Shown: positions 1 to 5,156, counted from the stretch's first letter. The stretch is DNA of 6,237 nt from an uncultured Eubacterium sp. (GCA_900552795.1 USBB01000058.1:1-6237), one strand, 5' to 3'. Numbers and translations: made by a program. Notes: generated from the letters alone by a model not told the origin.

Positions 1-51
1 ATTTTACAATACTTTCATACATACGATACAGTCTGCTACTAAAAATAAAAA

Positions 52-924
52 ATGACAACGAAAGACTTTGAAATAATTGATCAGGTAGCTAATGAGATTT
101 CACCGGAGTACAAGGCAACACTCTCAATCGAAGAAGAGTGGGTATCGTTTGAAAATACAAAAAATGATACCAAAAAGGTTGTGATGAGTGTTAACAGCCT
201 TGTGGAAATGTATACCGCTGATAAAGAAAAGTTCATGCGAACTCTCAAAGCTTCAATCAGTGGGGATTTAACCTCGTTTGACAAGGTTAAGGACAGAATC
301 GTCTGCCGCCTAGTTAATCCAAAAAGATGTAAACCGGCAATAGACCAGTTGGTTCACAAAGGTTTTTTGGACATGACAATGACATTCCGCATCATTGTCT
401 CATTTGAGGAAGCAGAGGAATCAACATTGATCTCAATGCCAATATCCAATATGCTTTTTTCTGAATGGGGTATAACGGTAGATCAGCTGTACGAAATTGC
501 AGCAAAGAATACCGTCAGAATATTTGGCGCAGAAACACTCTCCATGACAGACATACTGCTTTCGCAGATGGCTCCGGAAGAAAGAGAAATTTTCCGTCAA
601 ATTCTTGATGATGCACCGTTAAAGCAGTATGTGCTGAGCAATCGCACTCGCACGTATGGAGCAGCTTTAATGTTCTGCTCGGACGAGATTAAAAAGTGCG
701 CAGAAGCGTGGGGTTCGGATGTATTAATCCTCCCATCATCTGTGCATGAGGTTATTCTCTTACCGATGATAACCCCGGATCAGGTTAACATTAACGATCC
801 GGATGAGGTCAACGCAATGGTTAATAGCATTAACCATGAGTATTTGTGTGACAATGAAGAAGTTTTGTCAGACCATTCGTATTGTTACATACGAAGTCTT
901 GACAAGATAATTGTCAACGATTAA
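52..924 (+). CDS. DUF5688 family protein
   Basis: A 290-residue soluble protein with no signal peptide or membrane segment. It matches what I know of DUF5688, a family of unknown function widespread in Lachnospiraceae: a short N-terminal region, a segment ending in RIVCRLVNP (82-90), the DMTMTFRIIV strand (107-116), a SMTDILL helix, YVLSNRTRTYGAALM (193-207), and the most typical block LILPSSVHEV (225-234). Length is close to the usual 280-330 residues, so it looks intact. The first ATG at 52 is used; the upstream AAAAATAAAAA carries no Shine-Dalgarno sequence, which is odd but resembles the AAAA-ATG context of the repeated minus-strand leaders. It is the only plus-strand gene here and ends 3 bases before a strong terminator, so it is the last gene of its transcript. 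The family assignment rests on remembered motif similarity; the biochemical role is unknown. Confidence 0.88.
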   Translation: MTTKDFEIIDQVANEISPEYKATLSIEEEWVSFENTKNDTKKVVMSVNSLVEMYTADKEKFMRTLKASISGDLTSFDKVKDRIVCRLVNPKRCKPAIDQLVHKGFLDMTMTFRIIVSFEEAEESTLISMPISNMLFSEWGITVDQLYEIAAKNTVRIFGAETLSMTDILLSQMAPEEREIFRQILDDAPLKQYVLSNRTRTYGAALMFCSDEIKKCAEAWGSDVLILPSSVHEVILLPMITPDQVNINDPDEVNAMVNSINHEYLCDNEEVLSDHSYCYIRSLDKIIVND

Positions 925-926
925 AC

Positions 927-963
927 AAAAAGGTTCCTTTCTACTACAGAGAGGGACCTTTTT
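927..963 (+). terminator. Hairpin terminator, probably bidirectional
   Basis: A 16-bp stem (left arm 927-942, right arm 948-963) with a 5-base loop ACTAC. The outer part pairs AAAAAGGT with ACCTTTTT and so ends in a U-tract. The two imperfect pairs are G-U when read on the plus strand, which fits termination of the DUF5688 gene just upstream. Because the arms are A-rich and T-rich, the opposite transcript (the 238-aa membrane protein, stop at 988) also reads into a hairpin with a U-tail. Confidence 0.9.
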
Positions 964-987
964 ACTGCCAAAGGAAGGAAAATGAAG

Positions 988-1704
988 TTATCTGCCCACA
1001 TATATTGGAAACTCAATTGTTTCAAGCATTTCTTTATATTTATCCCCATCCACATACAGGGCAAATGTAGCATCTTTTCCATTTTCATATTTCTGTCTTA
1101 TATCTCTAAGCAAAACTTCACCCTTATATTTCGCATTGTCAAAAGGAGTATCAATGTCATCATACTTATTAATATATGAAAGCATATCATTGTCAATAAT
1201 AATAGGGCTGTCAAACACTTCCTCAAAGGATTTGCATAATGAGTATAATTCTTCTTGAGAGAATGTTATATAATAAGCGGAAAACCATGAAGATGGCTTC
1301 TTCATAGCTCCATAACGCAGACTGTTCAAAATCAATCTGATATAATCTTCCTTAGAGGATATAACACCTTTATCTAAAGCATCCCTAATTTCATCAACAG
1401 TGAGTGGAAGATAAGTATAATTATATACAGCTCTAACTTTATGTGGAATAAATCCCAACACAAATACAATTAACACTATTGCTAATAATACAAGACCCAA
1501 CACAATTGGAAAAAATACTGCAGCAACAAATCCGTTCGCAATATTACTATCCCCTCCTATAAAATTAAATATTCCAGCTTTGCCTAATATTATGAACGCA
1601 GCTATATAGGTTATAAAAAGAACTAATAAAATAAATCCAAAGAACTCATTAAACAGTGCGTTACAAAATGATTTTTTCTTACTCATGTTTTTAAAGTTAT
1701 TCAT
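988..1704 (-). CDS. Hypothetical two-helix membrane protein
   Basis: A 238-residue protein that I do not recognise. A short basic N-terminus (KKK at 9-11) precedes a first hydrophobic helix (about 21-41, FFGFILLVLF onward) and a second, longer one (about 58-87). A basic stretch follows (HKVRA, 88-92), then a soluble domain of about 150 residues with no cysteines of note beyond one in SLCKSFEE. The positive-inside rule places both termini in the cytoplasm. The start is supported by GGAGG nine bases upstream of the ATG at 1704. It lies 29 bp behind the Lar-like gene and is the last gene of the P-A unit, converging on the 927-963 hairpin. No enzymatic motif is visible; a membrane-anchored accessory or stress protein is possible but unsupported. 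Confidence 0.8.
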   Translation of the reverse strand: MNNFKNMSKKKSFCNALFNEFFGFILLVLFITYIAAFIILGKAGIFNFIGGDSNIANGFVAAVFFPIVLGLVLLAIVLIVFVLGFIPHKVRAVYNYTYLPLTVDEIRDALDKGVISSKEDYIRLILNSLRYGAMKKPSSWFSAYYITFSQEELYSLCKSFEEVFDSPIIIDNDMLSYINKYDDIDTPFDNAKYKGEVLLRDIRQKYENGKDATFALYVDGDKYKEMLETIEFPIYVGR

Positions 1705-1733
1705 AAAAATTTTCCTCCAATCTTCCTATGAAA

Positions 1734-2012
1734 CTAGCATCTTTTTGTTTTGTCATTGTTCCAGTTGTTTATTGTTGTTACCATATCTGATTTCTCAGTA
1801 TGTCTTCCACATATACTGCAAATAGCAAATACATTTTCCGTTGTTCCACCACAATAATATAATTTATCCTTTTCATACATCAATAAAGGTCTTTCCTTAC
1901 ATCCGCAAGGGCATGGCTTCAAATTATCCCACGGATGATGACAACCGCTACCAACCGAACCAATAATAATCGCATTTTTTCTAGTGTTGAAGTTTAATGC
2001 TTTCTTCTTCAT
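1734..2012 (-). CDS. Lar-like restriction-alleviation family zinc-binding protein
   Basis: A 92-residue protein with the pattern of the Lar family (restriction alleviation, PF14354 type): LKPCPCGC (31-38) as the first metal-binding knuckle, a variable middle, ICSICG with C65-x2-C68 as the second, and the terminal INNWNN (81-86) corresponding to the family's A-x-x-x-W-N ending. Rac-prophage Lar in E. coli modulates type I restriction; most homologues sit in phages and mobile elements and are uncharacterised. The usual CPFCG is altered to CPCGC, so the exact ligands are uncertain. The reading frame extends upstream to 2144 inside the preceding gene, but the start at 2012 is chosen because AAGGAGG lies seven bases before it. 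The stop of the 178-aa gene is 59 bp upstream and the membrane-protein gene 29 bp downstream, so all three look co-transcribed. Confidence 0.82.
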   Translation of the reverse strand: MKKKALNFNTRKNAIIIGSVGSGCHHPWDNLKPCPCGCKERPLLMYEKDKLYYCGGTTENVFAICSICGRHTEKSDMVTTINNWNNDKTKRC

Positions 2013-2071
2013 TGTTTTTCCTCCTTGGAAATCTCGTAATTCTAACTCCCTAAAATTCAAGGGATTTAATT

Positions 2072-2608
2072 TCATGACTTTTTGTAACCAACCGCGGCAA
2101 GCACTTCTCTGTATGGTGTTGTCCGTGTCTTTGTACTTCCCCACTTTGTCATAGTTCTGCAGAGTCCTTCATTATACGGCTTTACAGTATCATATTCGCA
2201 GAATGTATCTTCGCCATTGATATATGTAATTCCTTCATGACAGGCCAACATATCATGCAGTCTTTTTTCCTCTTTTACATGGTACTTGCTGAACAGTTCT
2301 CTGTACTCATTACCATTCCATATACCAGATTGTGTATTTCTTATATCATGACACACGGTTTTGCCGACAAGCATTATATGTCCAATATGTCGTTCATCTG
2401 CTTTCAACACTGTATCCGTGGCATTCACGTCACAATTGAAGTTAAATGTCCTGACAGTCTCCTTGCCCTTGAACTTATTTAACTCATAAGCAGCAATATT
2501 TGTGCCAACAAATCCACCATTCATAACGAGCCAGTCAATATGATGCATCCTAATATAATCTGCAACAAGCGTCAATGCTCCGCCTACATCTACATTTTTA
2601 GTAGACAT
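2072..2608 (-). CDS. Hypothetical protein beginning with the repeated MSTK leader
   Basis: A 178-residue soluble protein of no family that I recognise. Visible features are DWLVMNGGFVGTN near the N-terminus (25-37), a run with several Cys and His (NFNCDVNAT; KTVCHDIRN; MLACHEGIT; DTFCEYD; GLCRTM) and a C-terminal YREVLAAVGYKK. Its first codons, ATGTCTACTAAA, are the conserved sequence that occurs in five other places in this region, usually opening a very short peptide; here it is in frame with a full gene. There is no good Shine-Dalgarno sequence (GTAAAGA directly before ATG). It is the first gene behind promoter P-A and stem-loop SL1, with an untranslated leader of about 100 bases. An internal methionine (MHHIDWLVM) could be the ancestral start if the leader was added later. 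It could be an enzyme or a nucleic-acid-binding protein; nothing decides. Confidence 0.72.
   Translation of the reverse strand: MSTKNVDVGGALTLVADYIRMHHIDWLVMNGGFVGTNIAAYELNKFKGKETVRTFNFNCDVNATDTVLKADERHIGHIMLVGKTVCHDIRNTQSGIWNGNEYRELFSKYHVKEEKRLHDMLACHEGITYINGEDTFCEYDTVKPYNEGLCRTMTKWGSTKTRTTPYREVLAAVGYKKS
2589..2608 (-). repeat. ATGTCTACT dyad element, copy H1
   Basis: Copy of the repeated start element: ATGTCTACT read on the minus strand from 2608, with the dyad TCTAC (2589-2593) and GTAGA (2601-2605) around a 7-base loop. In this copy it forms the first codons of the 178-aa gene. Confidence 0.75.
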
Positions 2609-2666
2609 TCTTTACAATATTATCCTATACATTCTAACGTCTGCTTCCACATCGTTTTCTAGTCCT

Positions 2667-2690
2667 GACACTATGCACTTGCGTAGCGTC
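2667..2690 (-). promoter_or_regulatory. Conserved leader stem-loop SL1
   Basis: Two 11-base arms (2667-2677 and 2680-2690) pair around CT; on the minus strand the loop is AAGT closed by C-G. Nine Watson-Crick pairs, one G-U and one A-C mismatch as minus-strand RNA. It lies about 28 bases after the P-A -10 box, so it should be in the 5' leader of the 178-aa gene, 59 bases before its start. One of four copies (see SL2-SL4). Confidence 0.8.
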
Positions 2691-2717
2691 TTACGGTTAA
2701 TTGTATTTTTCATATAT

Positions 2718-2746
2718 ATAATATGTACAAATCCAACTTTGTCCAA
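2718..2746 (-). promoter_or_regulatory. Promoter P-A with spacer dyad
   Basis: Minus-strand sigma-70 type promoter: TTGGAC at 2746-2741, a 17-bp spacer, TATTAT at 2723-2718. The spacer and -35 edge contain ACAAA-N6-TTTGT, a dyad kept in the two other copies of this promoter (4200-4228, 5210-5238), suggesting a shared repressor operator. It drives the 178-aa, Lar-like and membrane-protein genes. Confidence 0.8.
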
Positions 2747-2768
2747 AGAGGAAATAATTTATCCGTTT

Positions 2769-2873
2769 TTATTCGCCGAGCAAATAATCTCTTGCGTATT
2801 CATCACCGAATCTCTTATACATCCAATTTCTGTAGTCAGGAGTGCAGTTGCCTGAATGATGATATTCTTTCAC
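2769..2873 (-). CDS. 34-residue hypothetical protein, GTG start, coupled to a leader peptide
   Basis: A very short reading frame beginning GTG at 2873 (MKEYHHSGNC...) and ending ...ARDYLLGE before TAA at 2769. The composition is protein-like: aromatic and charged, with N-W-M-Y-K-R-F-G-D-E-Y spaced as in an amphipathic helix. GAGG stands seven bases before the GTG, a good ribosome-binding site. The conserved mini-frame starting ATGTCTACT at 2893 ends in TGA that overlaps this GTG as GTGA, the classic arrangement for translational coupling. It lies behind stem-loop SL2 and ahead of promoter P-A, so it fills a cassette position that would otherwise be empty. I do not recognise it; a small regulator or toxin-type peptide is possible. 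It could also be the C-terminal remnant of a larger gene. Confidence 0.62.
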   Translation of the reverse strand: MKEYHHSGNCTPDYRNWMYKRFGDEYARDYLLGE

Positions 2874-2893
2874 GTATCTACCTCAGTAGACAT
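2870..2893 (-). CDS. Putative leader peptide MSTEVDT
   Basis: Seven codons from the conserved ATGTCTACT to a TGA overlapping the GTG of the 34-aa gene. The frame includes the dyad TCTAC (2877-2881) and GTAGA (2886-2890), copy H2. No Shine-Dalgarno sequence precedes it, so translation is uncertain; the 4-base overlap with the next start is the main support. Confidence 0.45.
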   Translation of the reverse strand: MSTEVDT

Positions 2894-2949
2894 TTCACAA
2901 TATTACTTCATTTATTACACTACTATTTGCATCTTATAATTCAAATACT

Positions 2950-2973
2950 GACACTACACACTTGTGCAGTATC
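2950..2973 (-). promoter_or_regulatory. Conserved leader stem-loop SL2
   Basis: Arms 2950-2960 and 2963-2973 around CT. As minus-strand RNA all 11 pairs form, two of them G-U. Pair 3 from the apex is A-T here but G-C in the other three copies, a compensatory change. It lies about 30 bases after the stop of the 122-aa gene and about 57 bases before the MSTEVDT leader, with no copy of the repeated promoter in between, so it is probably reached by read-through from P-B. Confidence 0.8.
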
Positions 2974-3004
2974 TCACAGTTAATTATATTCTTTACATAC
3001 AAAT

Positions 3005-3373
3005 TCAAATGTATTTAAAAGAGAAGTCACCTACTTTGTCTTTAACTTCTGCGCCTACTTCAAAATCAGGAGAAAAATCCTGAACCACAATACATGGGCT
3101 GATTGGATCTGTTTTTGTAATAAGGTCAACCATATAATCTATCAAGTCACTGCTCTTTCGATTATTTAAGTCTGACTCCTTATTAATTACGTCATAATCA
3201 AATGTCGGATCTACTTTAGTAGACATTTTTATGATCTGACTGCTCTCACAGTCATGTTTAGATTCATTATTAATCAAATCGTAATCAAATTTTGGCAAAG
3301 GCGTCCATGCTGCCACTGGGACCTCTTCCATACAGTCACTTGTTTTGGACCACTTATCCAGTCTTAGATTCAT
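3005..3373 (-). CDS. Hypothetical protein, paralogue of its neighbour, with an internal MSTK leader
   Basis: A 122-residue protein in two parts. Residues 4-40 (RLDKWSKTSDCMEEVPVAAW, then PKFDYDLIN) repeat residues 43-80 of the preceding gene. Then MSTKVDPT (about 50-57), the same sequence that opens the repeated leaders elsewhere, is followed by a second FDYDVINKES block and a different C-terminus. The VPVAAWTPLP segment resembles the W-M-P-L-P-E ending of DUF551-type phage proteins, a weak resemblance only. AAAGGAAG precedes the ATG at 3373, and the previous stop is 20 bp upstream, so it is the third gene of the P-B unit. The architecture suggests that a truncated paralogue was fused in frame with a leader-bearing cassette; the product may start at 3373 or at the internal ATG at 3226. 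Confidence 0.7.
   Translation of the reverse strand: MNLRLDKWSKTSDCMEEVPVAAWTPLPKFDYDLINNESKHDCESSQIIKMSTKVDPTFDYDVINKESDLNNRKSSDLIDYMVDLITKTDPISPCIVVQDFSPDFEVGAEVKDKVGDFSFKYI
3174..3203 (-). repeat. Partial third copy of the FDYD-INKES repeat
   Basis: This stretch repeats the outer end of the 110-bp duplication (3261-3370, 3524-3633), coding FDYDVINKES after the internal MSTKVDPT. Only about 30 bases are shared, so it is a fragment of the same unit. Confidence 0.6.
3210..3226 (-). repeat. ATGTCTACT dyad element, copy H3, inside a coding sequence
   Basis: The same element as the gene leaders: ATGTCTACTAAA from 3226 with dyad TCTAC (3210-3214) and GTAGA (3219-3223), extended to six paired bases. 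It lies in frame within the 122-aa gene and without a stem-loop copy upstream of it. Confidence 0.72.
3261..3370 (-). repeat. 110-bp duplication, copy A
   Basis: This segment aligns without gaps to 3524-3633 (offset 263 bases), with roughly four-fifths of bases identical by eye. It codes the DKWSKTSDCMEEVPVAAW to FDYDLINNES part of the 122-aa protein. Confidence 0.85.
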
Positions 3374-3393
3374 GATAAACTTCCTTTCTTTTC

Positions 3394-3744
3394 CTAATTA
3401 TATCTTTTTTCGATCTCAAGAATAGGTTCCTGCTCTATAACTTTAAGCGAGTCTGTTAGCTCTGCCATATAAATATAACCTTCGACTAGATGAGATTTCC
3501 CATCTGTTGATTTAATTAATTCCGACTCCTTATTAATCAAATCATAATCAAACTCAGGCTGAGGCATCCATGCTGCCACCGGAACCTCTTCTATACAGTC
3601 ACTTGTCTTGAACCATTTATTCAGTCTTGAATTATAATAGTCTCTTGCTACAAACGCACTGTGTCTGCGCACCGTCAGGAAATACGAGCTTCTGTTTGCT
3701 GATATATCCTTGAATGTTGGGTTGTTTTTCATATTCCATTCCAT
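3394..3744 (-). CDS. Hypothetical protein with DUF551-like W-M-P-P ending, paralogue of its neighbour
   Basis: A 116-residue soluble protein. After MEWNMKNNPT come a basic aromatic stretch (SSYFLTVRRHSAFVARDYY) and the duplicated block NKWFKTSDCIEEVPVAAWMP followed by FDYDLINKESEL, then a tail ending LEIEKRYN. The W-x-x-x near KTSD and the terminal VAAWMPQPE recall DUF551, a small phage and accessory-element family of unknown function; I hold this loosely. A GTG at 3753 is in frame, but AGGAG would be only one base from it and ten bases from ATG at 3744, so 3744 is preferred. The preceding gene has the same AGGAG-(T/C)GTGAA-N4-ATG context, so the two start regions are related. It sits 24 bp after one gene and 20 bp before the next, as the middle member of the P-B operon. 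Confidence 0.75.
   Translation of the reverse strand: MEWNMKNNPTFKDISANRSSYFLTVRRHSAFVARDYYNSRLNKWFKTSDCIEEVPVAAWMPQPEFDYDLINKESELIKSTDGKSHLVEGYIYMAELTDSLKVIEQEPILEIEKRYN
3524..3633 (-). repeat. 110-bp duplication, copy B
   Basis: Counterpart of 3261-3370, coding NKWFKTSDCIEEVPVAAW to FDYDLINKES of the 116-aa protein. Differences are mostly silent or conservative, so both copies have been under protein-level constraint since duplication. Confidence 0.85.
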
Positions 3745-3768
3745 ACTGTTCACACTCCTATTTGTTTG

Positions 3769-4155
3769 CTATTCCGGCAGCGAAAGTACTTCCGGTGTGA
3801 TTATTAATACCTGACATCCGTTTACCGAACCAATATGCATTTCAGAAACCTTTGATGGAATAAAATTTCCATTTTCAACCACACTATTAACCACAATTGG
3901 CAAATCAATGCCCTGCAAATACTTTGTGTGACCGTCCACATCATTCTGTAGTATTGAAAAGGATTTTGAACCAGTACACTTCTGTCTGTTTCGCATTGAT
4001 TCCACGTCTTTGTAGAATTTATCAATTTTATTCCAAGCTTCTGTCATACTTTTTGAGTCTGACACATCTTCTGCCGCCGAAGCGGTTATTGCCTTAATTT
4101 CATTCATAAATTCCACTGCCAGTTCAACATTCATTTCTCTCTGATTTTTTGTCAT
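3769..4155 (-). CDS. Hypothetical protein, first gene of the P-B operon
   Basis: A 128-residue soluble protein that I do not recognise. The N-terminal half is predicted helical and charged (MTKNQREMNVELAVEFMNEI, then SMTEAWNKIDKFYKDVESMR), and the C-terminal half looks like beta strands (GIDLPIVVNSVVENGNFIPS; GCQVLIITPEVLSLPE). ATG at 4155 is favoured because AGGAG lies ten bases upstream; the in-frame GTG at 4164 is too close to it. This gene follows promoter P-B with a leader of only about 40 bases and lacks both the stem-loop and the ATGTCTACT element, unlike the first genes of the other two units. It ends 24 bp before the 116-aa gene. Confidence 0.75.
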   Translation of the reverse strand: MTKNQREMNVELAVEFMNEIKAITASAAEDVSDSKSMTEAWNKIDKFYKDVESMRNRQKCTGSKSFSILQNDVDGHTKYLQGIDLPIVVNSVVENGNFIPSKVSEMHIGSVNGCQVLIITPEVLSLPE

Positions 4156-4199
4156 ATGATTCACGCTCCTATCTGTCTAATTATTGTTTTTCTATATAT

Positions 4200-4228
4200 A
4201 TAATATTTACAAAACCAATTTTGTCCAA
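4200..4228 (-). promoter_or_regulatory. Promoter P-B with spacer dyad
   Basis: TTGGAC at 4228-4223, 17-bp spacer, TATTAT at 4205-4200, followed by TATATATAG. The spacer region carries the dyad ACAAAATTGGTTTTGT (six-base arms). Almost identical to P-A and P-C, but the sequence after the -10 diverges after about ten bases and no stem-loop follows. Confidence 0.85.
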
Positions 4229-4250
4229 AAACAACATTAGCTTTCTACAT

Positions 4251-4277
4251 AAAAACAGACAGCCACACGGCTGCCTG
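4251..4277 (-). terminator. Rho-independent terminator
   Basis: On the minus strand CAGGCAGCC pairs with GGCTGTCTG around GTGT (nine pairs, one G-U; 4277-4256), followed directly by TTTTT (4255-4251). It lies 26 bp after the stop of the 72-aa gene and 22 bp before the -35 of P-B, so it separates the first and second transcription units. Confidence 0.92.
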
Positions 4278-4302
4278 CATCAAACATGTATTCACTTTTT
4301 TC

Positions 4303-4521
4303 TTATTCCGGGTAATCCTCAATTCTATAATTAGGTCTCATGCCCTGAGCTTCCCAGACAAGATACTCTCTCATGTCATTAATATCTTCAATTTCAGCCC
4401 ATTTGCCATGCTCCTCGTCAAGATCTACATTTGGCTCAAACCACGCTTTAACTTCTGCAAAACGCATTGGTTTGCTGTAAGAAGCCTTGTTGTCCACATC
4501 GACTATTCTGTATTTCATCAT
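4303..4521 (-). CDS. 72-residue acidic hypothetical protein
   Basis: A small acidic soluble protein (MMKYRIVDVDNKASYSKPMR at the start, ...NYRIEDYPE at the end) with several Trp and many Asp/Glu: VKAWFEPNVDLDEEHGKWAE, then EIEDINDMREYLVW. Proteins of this type (KYRIVD-x-D, xPMxFxEVKxxFEP) occur as small accessory-element genes in Clostridia, as far as I recall; no function is known to me. The ribosome-binding region is remarkable: eight consecutive G (4533-4526 on the minus strand) preceded by AAA and followed by ATAA and the tandem ATG ATG. The gene sits behind SL3 and the MSTKVNLL mini-frame, with no copy of the repeated promoter between it and the 94-aa gene, and is followed by a terminator. 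Confidence 0.78.
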   Translation of the reverse strand: MMKYRIVDVDNKASYSKPMRFAEVKAWFEPNVDLDEEHGKWAEIEDINDMREYLVWEAQGMRPNYRIEDYPE

Positions 4522-4525
4522 TTAT

Positions 4526-4533
4526 CCCCCCCC
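4526..4533 (-). repeat. Homopolymer tract G8 in the ribosome-binding site
   Basis: Eight C on the plus strand read as eight G four bases before the first ATG of the 72-aa gene. A tract of this length is exceptional in this AT-rich sequence and coincides with the Shine-Dalgarno position. Confidence 0.8.
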
Positions 4534-4590
4534 TTTACACAAAACCATATTCCTAGACTTCATTTGTTCTATAAGTATTAGCATCTTTAT

Positions 4591-4617
4591 CTACAATAGA
4601 TTTACTTTAGTAGACAT
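4591..4617 (-). CDS. Putative leader peptide MSTKVNLL
   Basis: Eight codons from the conserved ATGTCTACT to TAG, containing dyad copy H4 (TTTAC 4601-4605, GTAGA 4610-4614; one mispair). It ends 70 bases before the 72-aa gene, so unlike the 34-aa and 94-aa cases it is not coupled to the next start. No Shine-Dalgarno sequence precedes it. Confidence 0.35.
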   Translation of the reverse strand: MSTKVNLL

Positions 4618-4669
4618 TTTTGTAATACTATTTTATTCTTACATATTTCAGCATTTACATTTCAACCCT

Positions 4670-4693
4670 GACATTACGCACTTGCGTAACATT
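4670..4693 (-). promoter_or_regulatory. Conserved leader stem-loop SL3
   Basis: Arms 4670-4680 and 4683-4693 around CT; the inner seven pairs are perfect (TTACGCA/TGCGTAA). As minus-strand RNA two further pairs are G-U and one is a mismatch. It begins only about 10 bases after the TGA of the 94-aa gene and has no promoter copy, so it is intercistronic. Confidence 0.8.
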
Positions 4694-4703
4694 TCACAGT
4701 TAA

Positions 4704-4988
4704 TCATGAATCATTGCGCTGCAATTCTTTCTCATATAACTTCACGAGATAATCGTAAAAACACTCGCCTTGCCAGTTATTAAGCCATTCTTTCATTCGC
4801 TCATAACTTTTGAAGAAATGAATGGCAAAATCGCCATCTGAATTAACTTCATTTGAGACCTCATAATATGCATCCTCGCCAGCGTCGTCATTTGGATTTT
4901 TACCATGAAGAACTATTTTACCAAATGATGTGCATGAAAGTTCTACCCAAAAATCTGCACTCTGCATTGCTTGTTCTAGCTTATCCAC
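4704..4988 (-). CDS. 94-residue hypothetical protein, GTG start
   Basis: A soluble, acidic protein that I do not recognise: MDKLEQAMQSADFWVELSCT, then strands around KIVLHGKNP and AYYEVSNEV, an FAIHFFKSYERMKEWLNNWQ helix, and a C-terminal YDYLVKLYEKEL helix. It begins with GTG at 4988, preceded by AAGGAAGAAAGGAAG with the nearest GGAAG five bases away. The leader peptide frame opening at 5032 runs 13 bases into this gene, so translation may be coupled. It is the first full gene of the P-C unit and its stop codon abuts SL3. The cassette-like setting suggests an accessory function, but none can be named. Confidence 0.75.
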   Translation of the reverse strand: MDKLEQAMQSADFWVELSCTSFGKIVLHGKNPNDDAGEDAYYEVSNEVNSDGDFAIHFFKSYERMKEWLNNWQGECFYDYLVKLYEKELQRNDS

Positions 4989-5032
4989 AATATCTTCCTT
5001 TCTTCCTTTTGTATATCTACCCTAGTAGACAT
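4976..5032 (-). CDS. Putative leader peptide MSTRVDIQKEERKILWIS
   Basis: Eighteen codons from the conserved ATGTCTACT (with dyad H5: TCTAC 5016-5020, GTAGA 5025-5029) to a TAG thirteen bases inside the 94-aa gene. The segment between the dyad and the gene is purine-rich because it is also that gene's ribosome-binding region. This is the longest of the mini-frames and the second of two tandem elements after SL4. Confidence 0.45.
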   Translation of the reverse strand: MSTRVDIQKEERKILWIS

Positions 5033-5076
5033 TTTTCTTACAGCTTCAATCCGCAAACACATAAAAAGATTATCTA

Positions 5077-5096
5077 TCTACTTATTCAGTAGACAT
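5077..5096 (-). repeat. ATGTCTACT dyad element, copy H6
   Basis: ATGTCTACTGAATAA (5096-5082) gives only MSTE before a stop; the dyad is TCTACT (5077-5082) with AGTAGA (5088-5093). It stands 60 bases after SL4 and 64 bases ahead of copy H5, so this leader holds two elements in tandem, perhaps because the original cassette gene between them was lost. Confidence 0.65.
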
Positions 5097-5156
5097 TTTG
5101 TTGCAGTATCACTTCACTGATTACACTATTGTTAGCATCTTATAATTTTTAACCTT

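Noticed and set aside
1..51. Copy of the repeated leader ahead of the DUF5688 gene
   Set aside because: ACAATA and an A-rich run before ATGACAACGAAA resemble the minus-strand leaders slightly, but no stem-loop or TCTAC/GTAGA dyad is present.
982..1179. Plus-strand frame of 65 codons
   Set aside because: It lies opposite the membrane-protein gene and is a low-complexity mirror of its coding sequence.
2013..2144. Longer start of the Lar-like gene (MGKYKDTDNT...)
   Set aside because: This extension overlaps the end of the 178-aa gene, has no ribosome-binding site, and the residues do not match the family; AAGGAGG before 2012 decides the start.
2237..2482. Plus-strand frame of 81 codons
   Set aside because: Opposite the 178-aa gene, with no ribosome-binding site and no recognisable protein character.
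2975..3004. Extra promoter between the 122-aa gene and SL2 (TATAAT in GAATATAATT)
   Set aside because: A TATAAT is present, but no -35 at acceptable spacing is found, and the same bases in the other copies lie downstream of the real promoter.
4487..4783. Plus-strand frame of 98 codons
   Set aside because: It crosses the G8 tract, SL3 and the ends of two minus-strand genes; hydrophobic content follows from AT-rich reverse complement.
4853..5092. Plus-strand frame of 79 codons
   Set aside because: It runs through the opposite strand of the 94-aa gene and its leader elements; composition is not protein-like.
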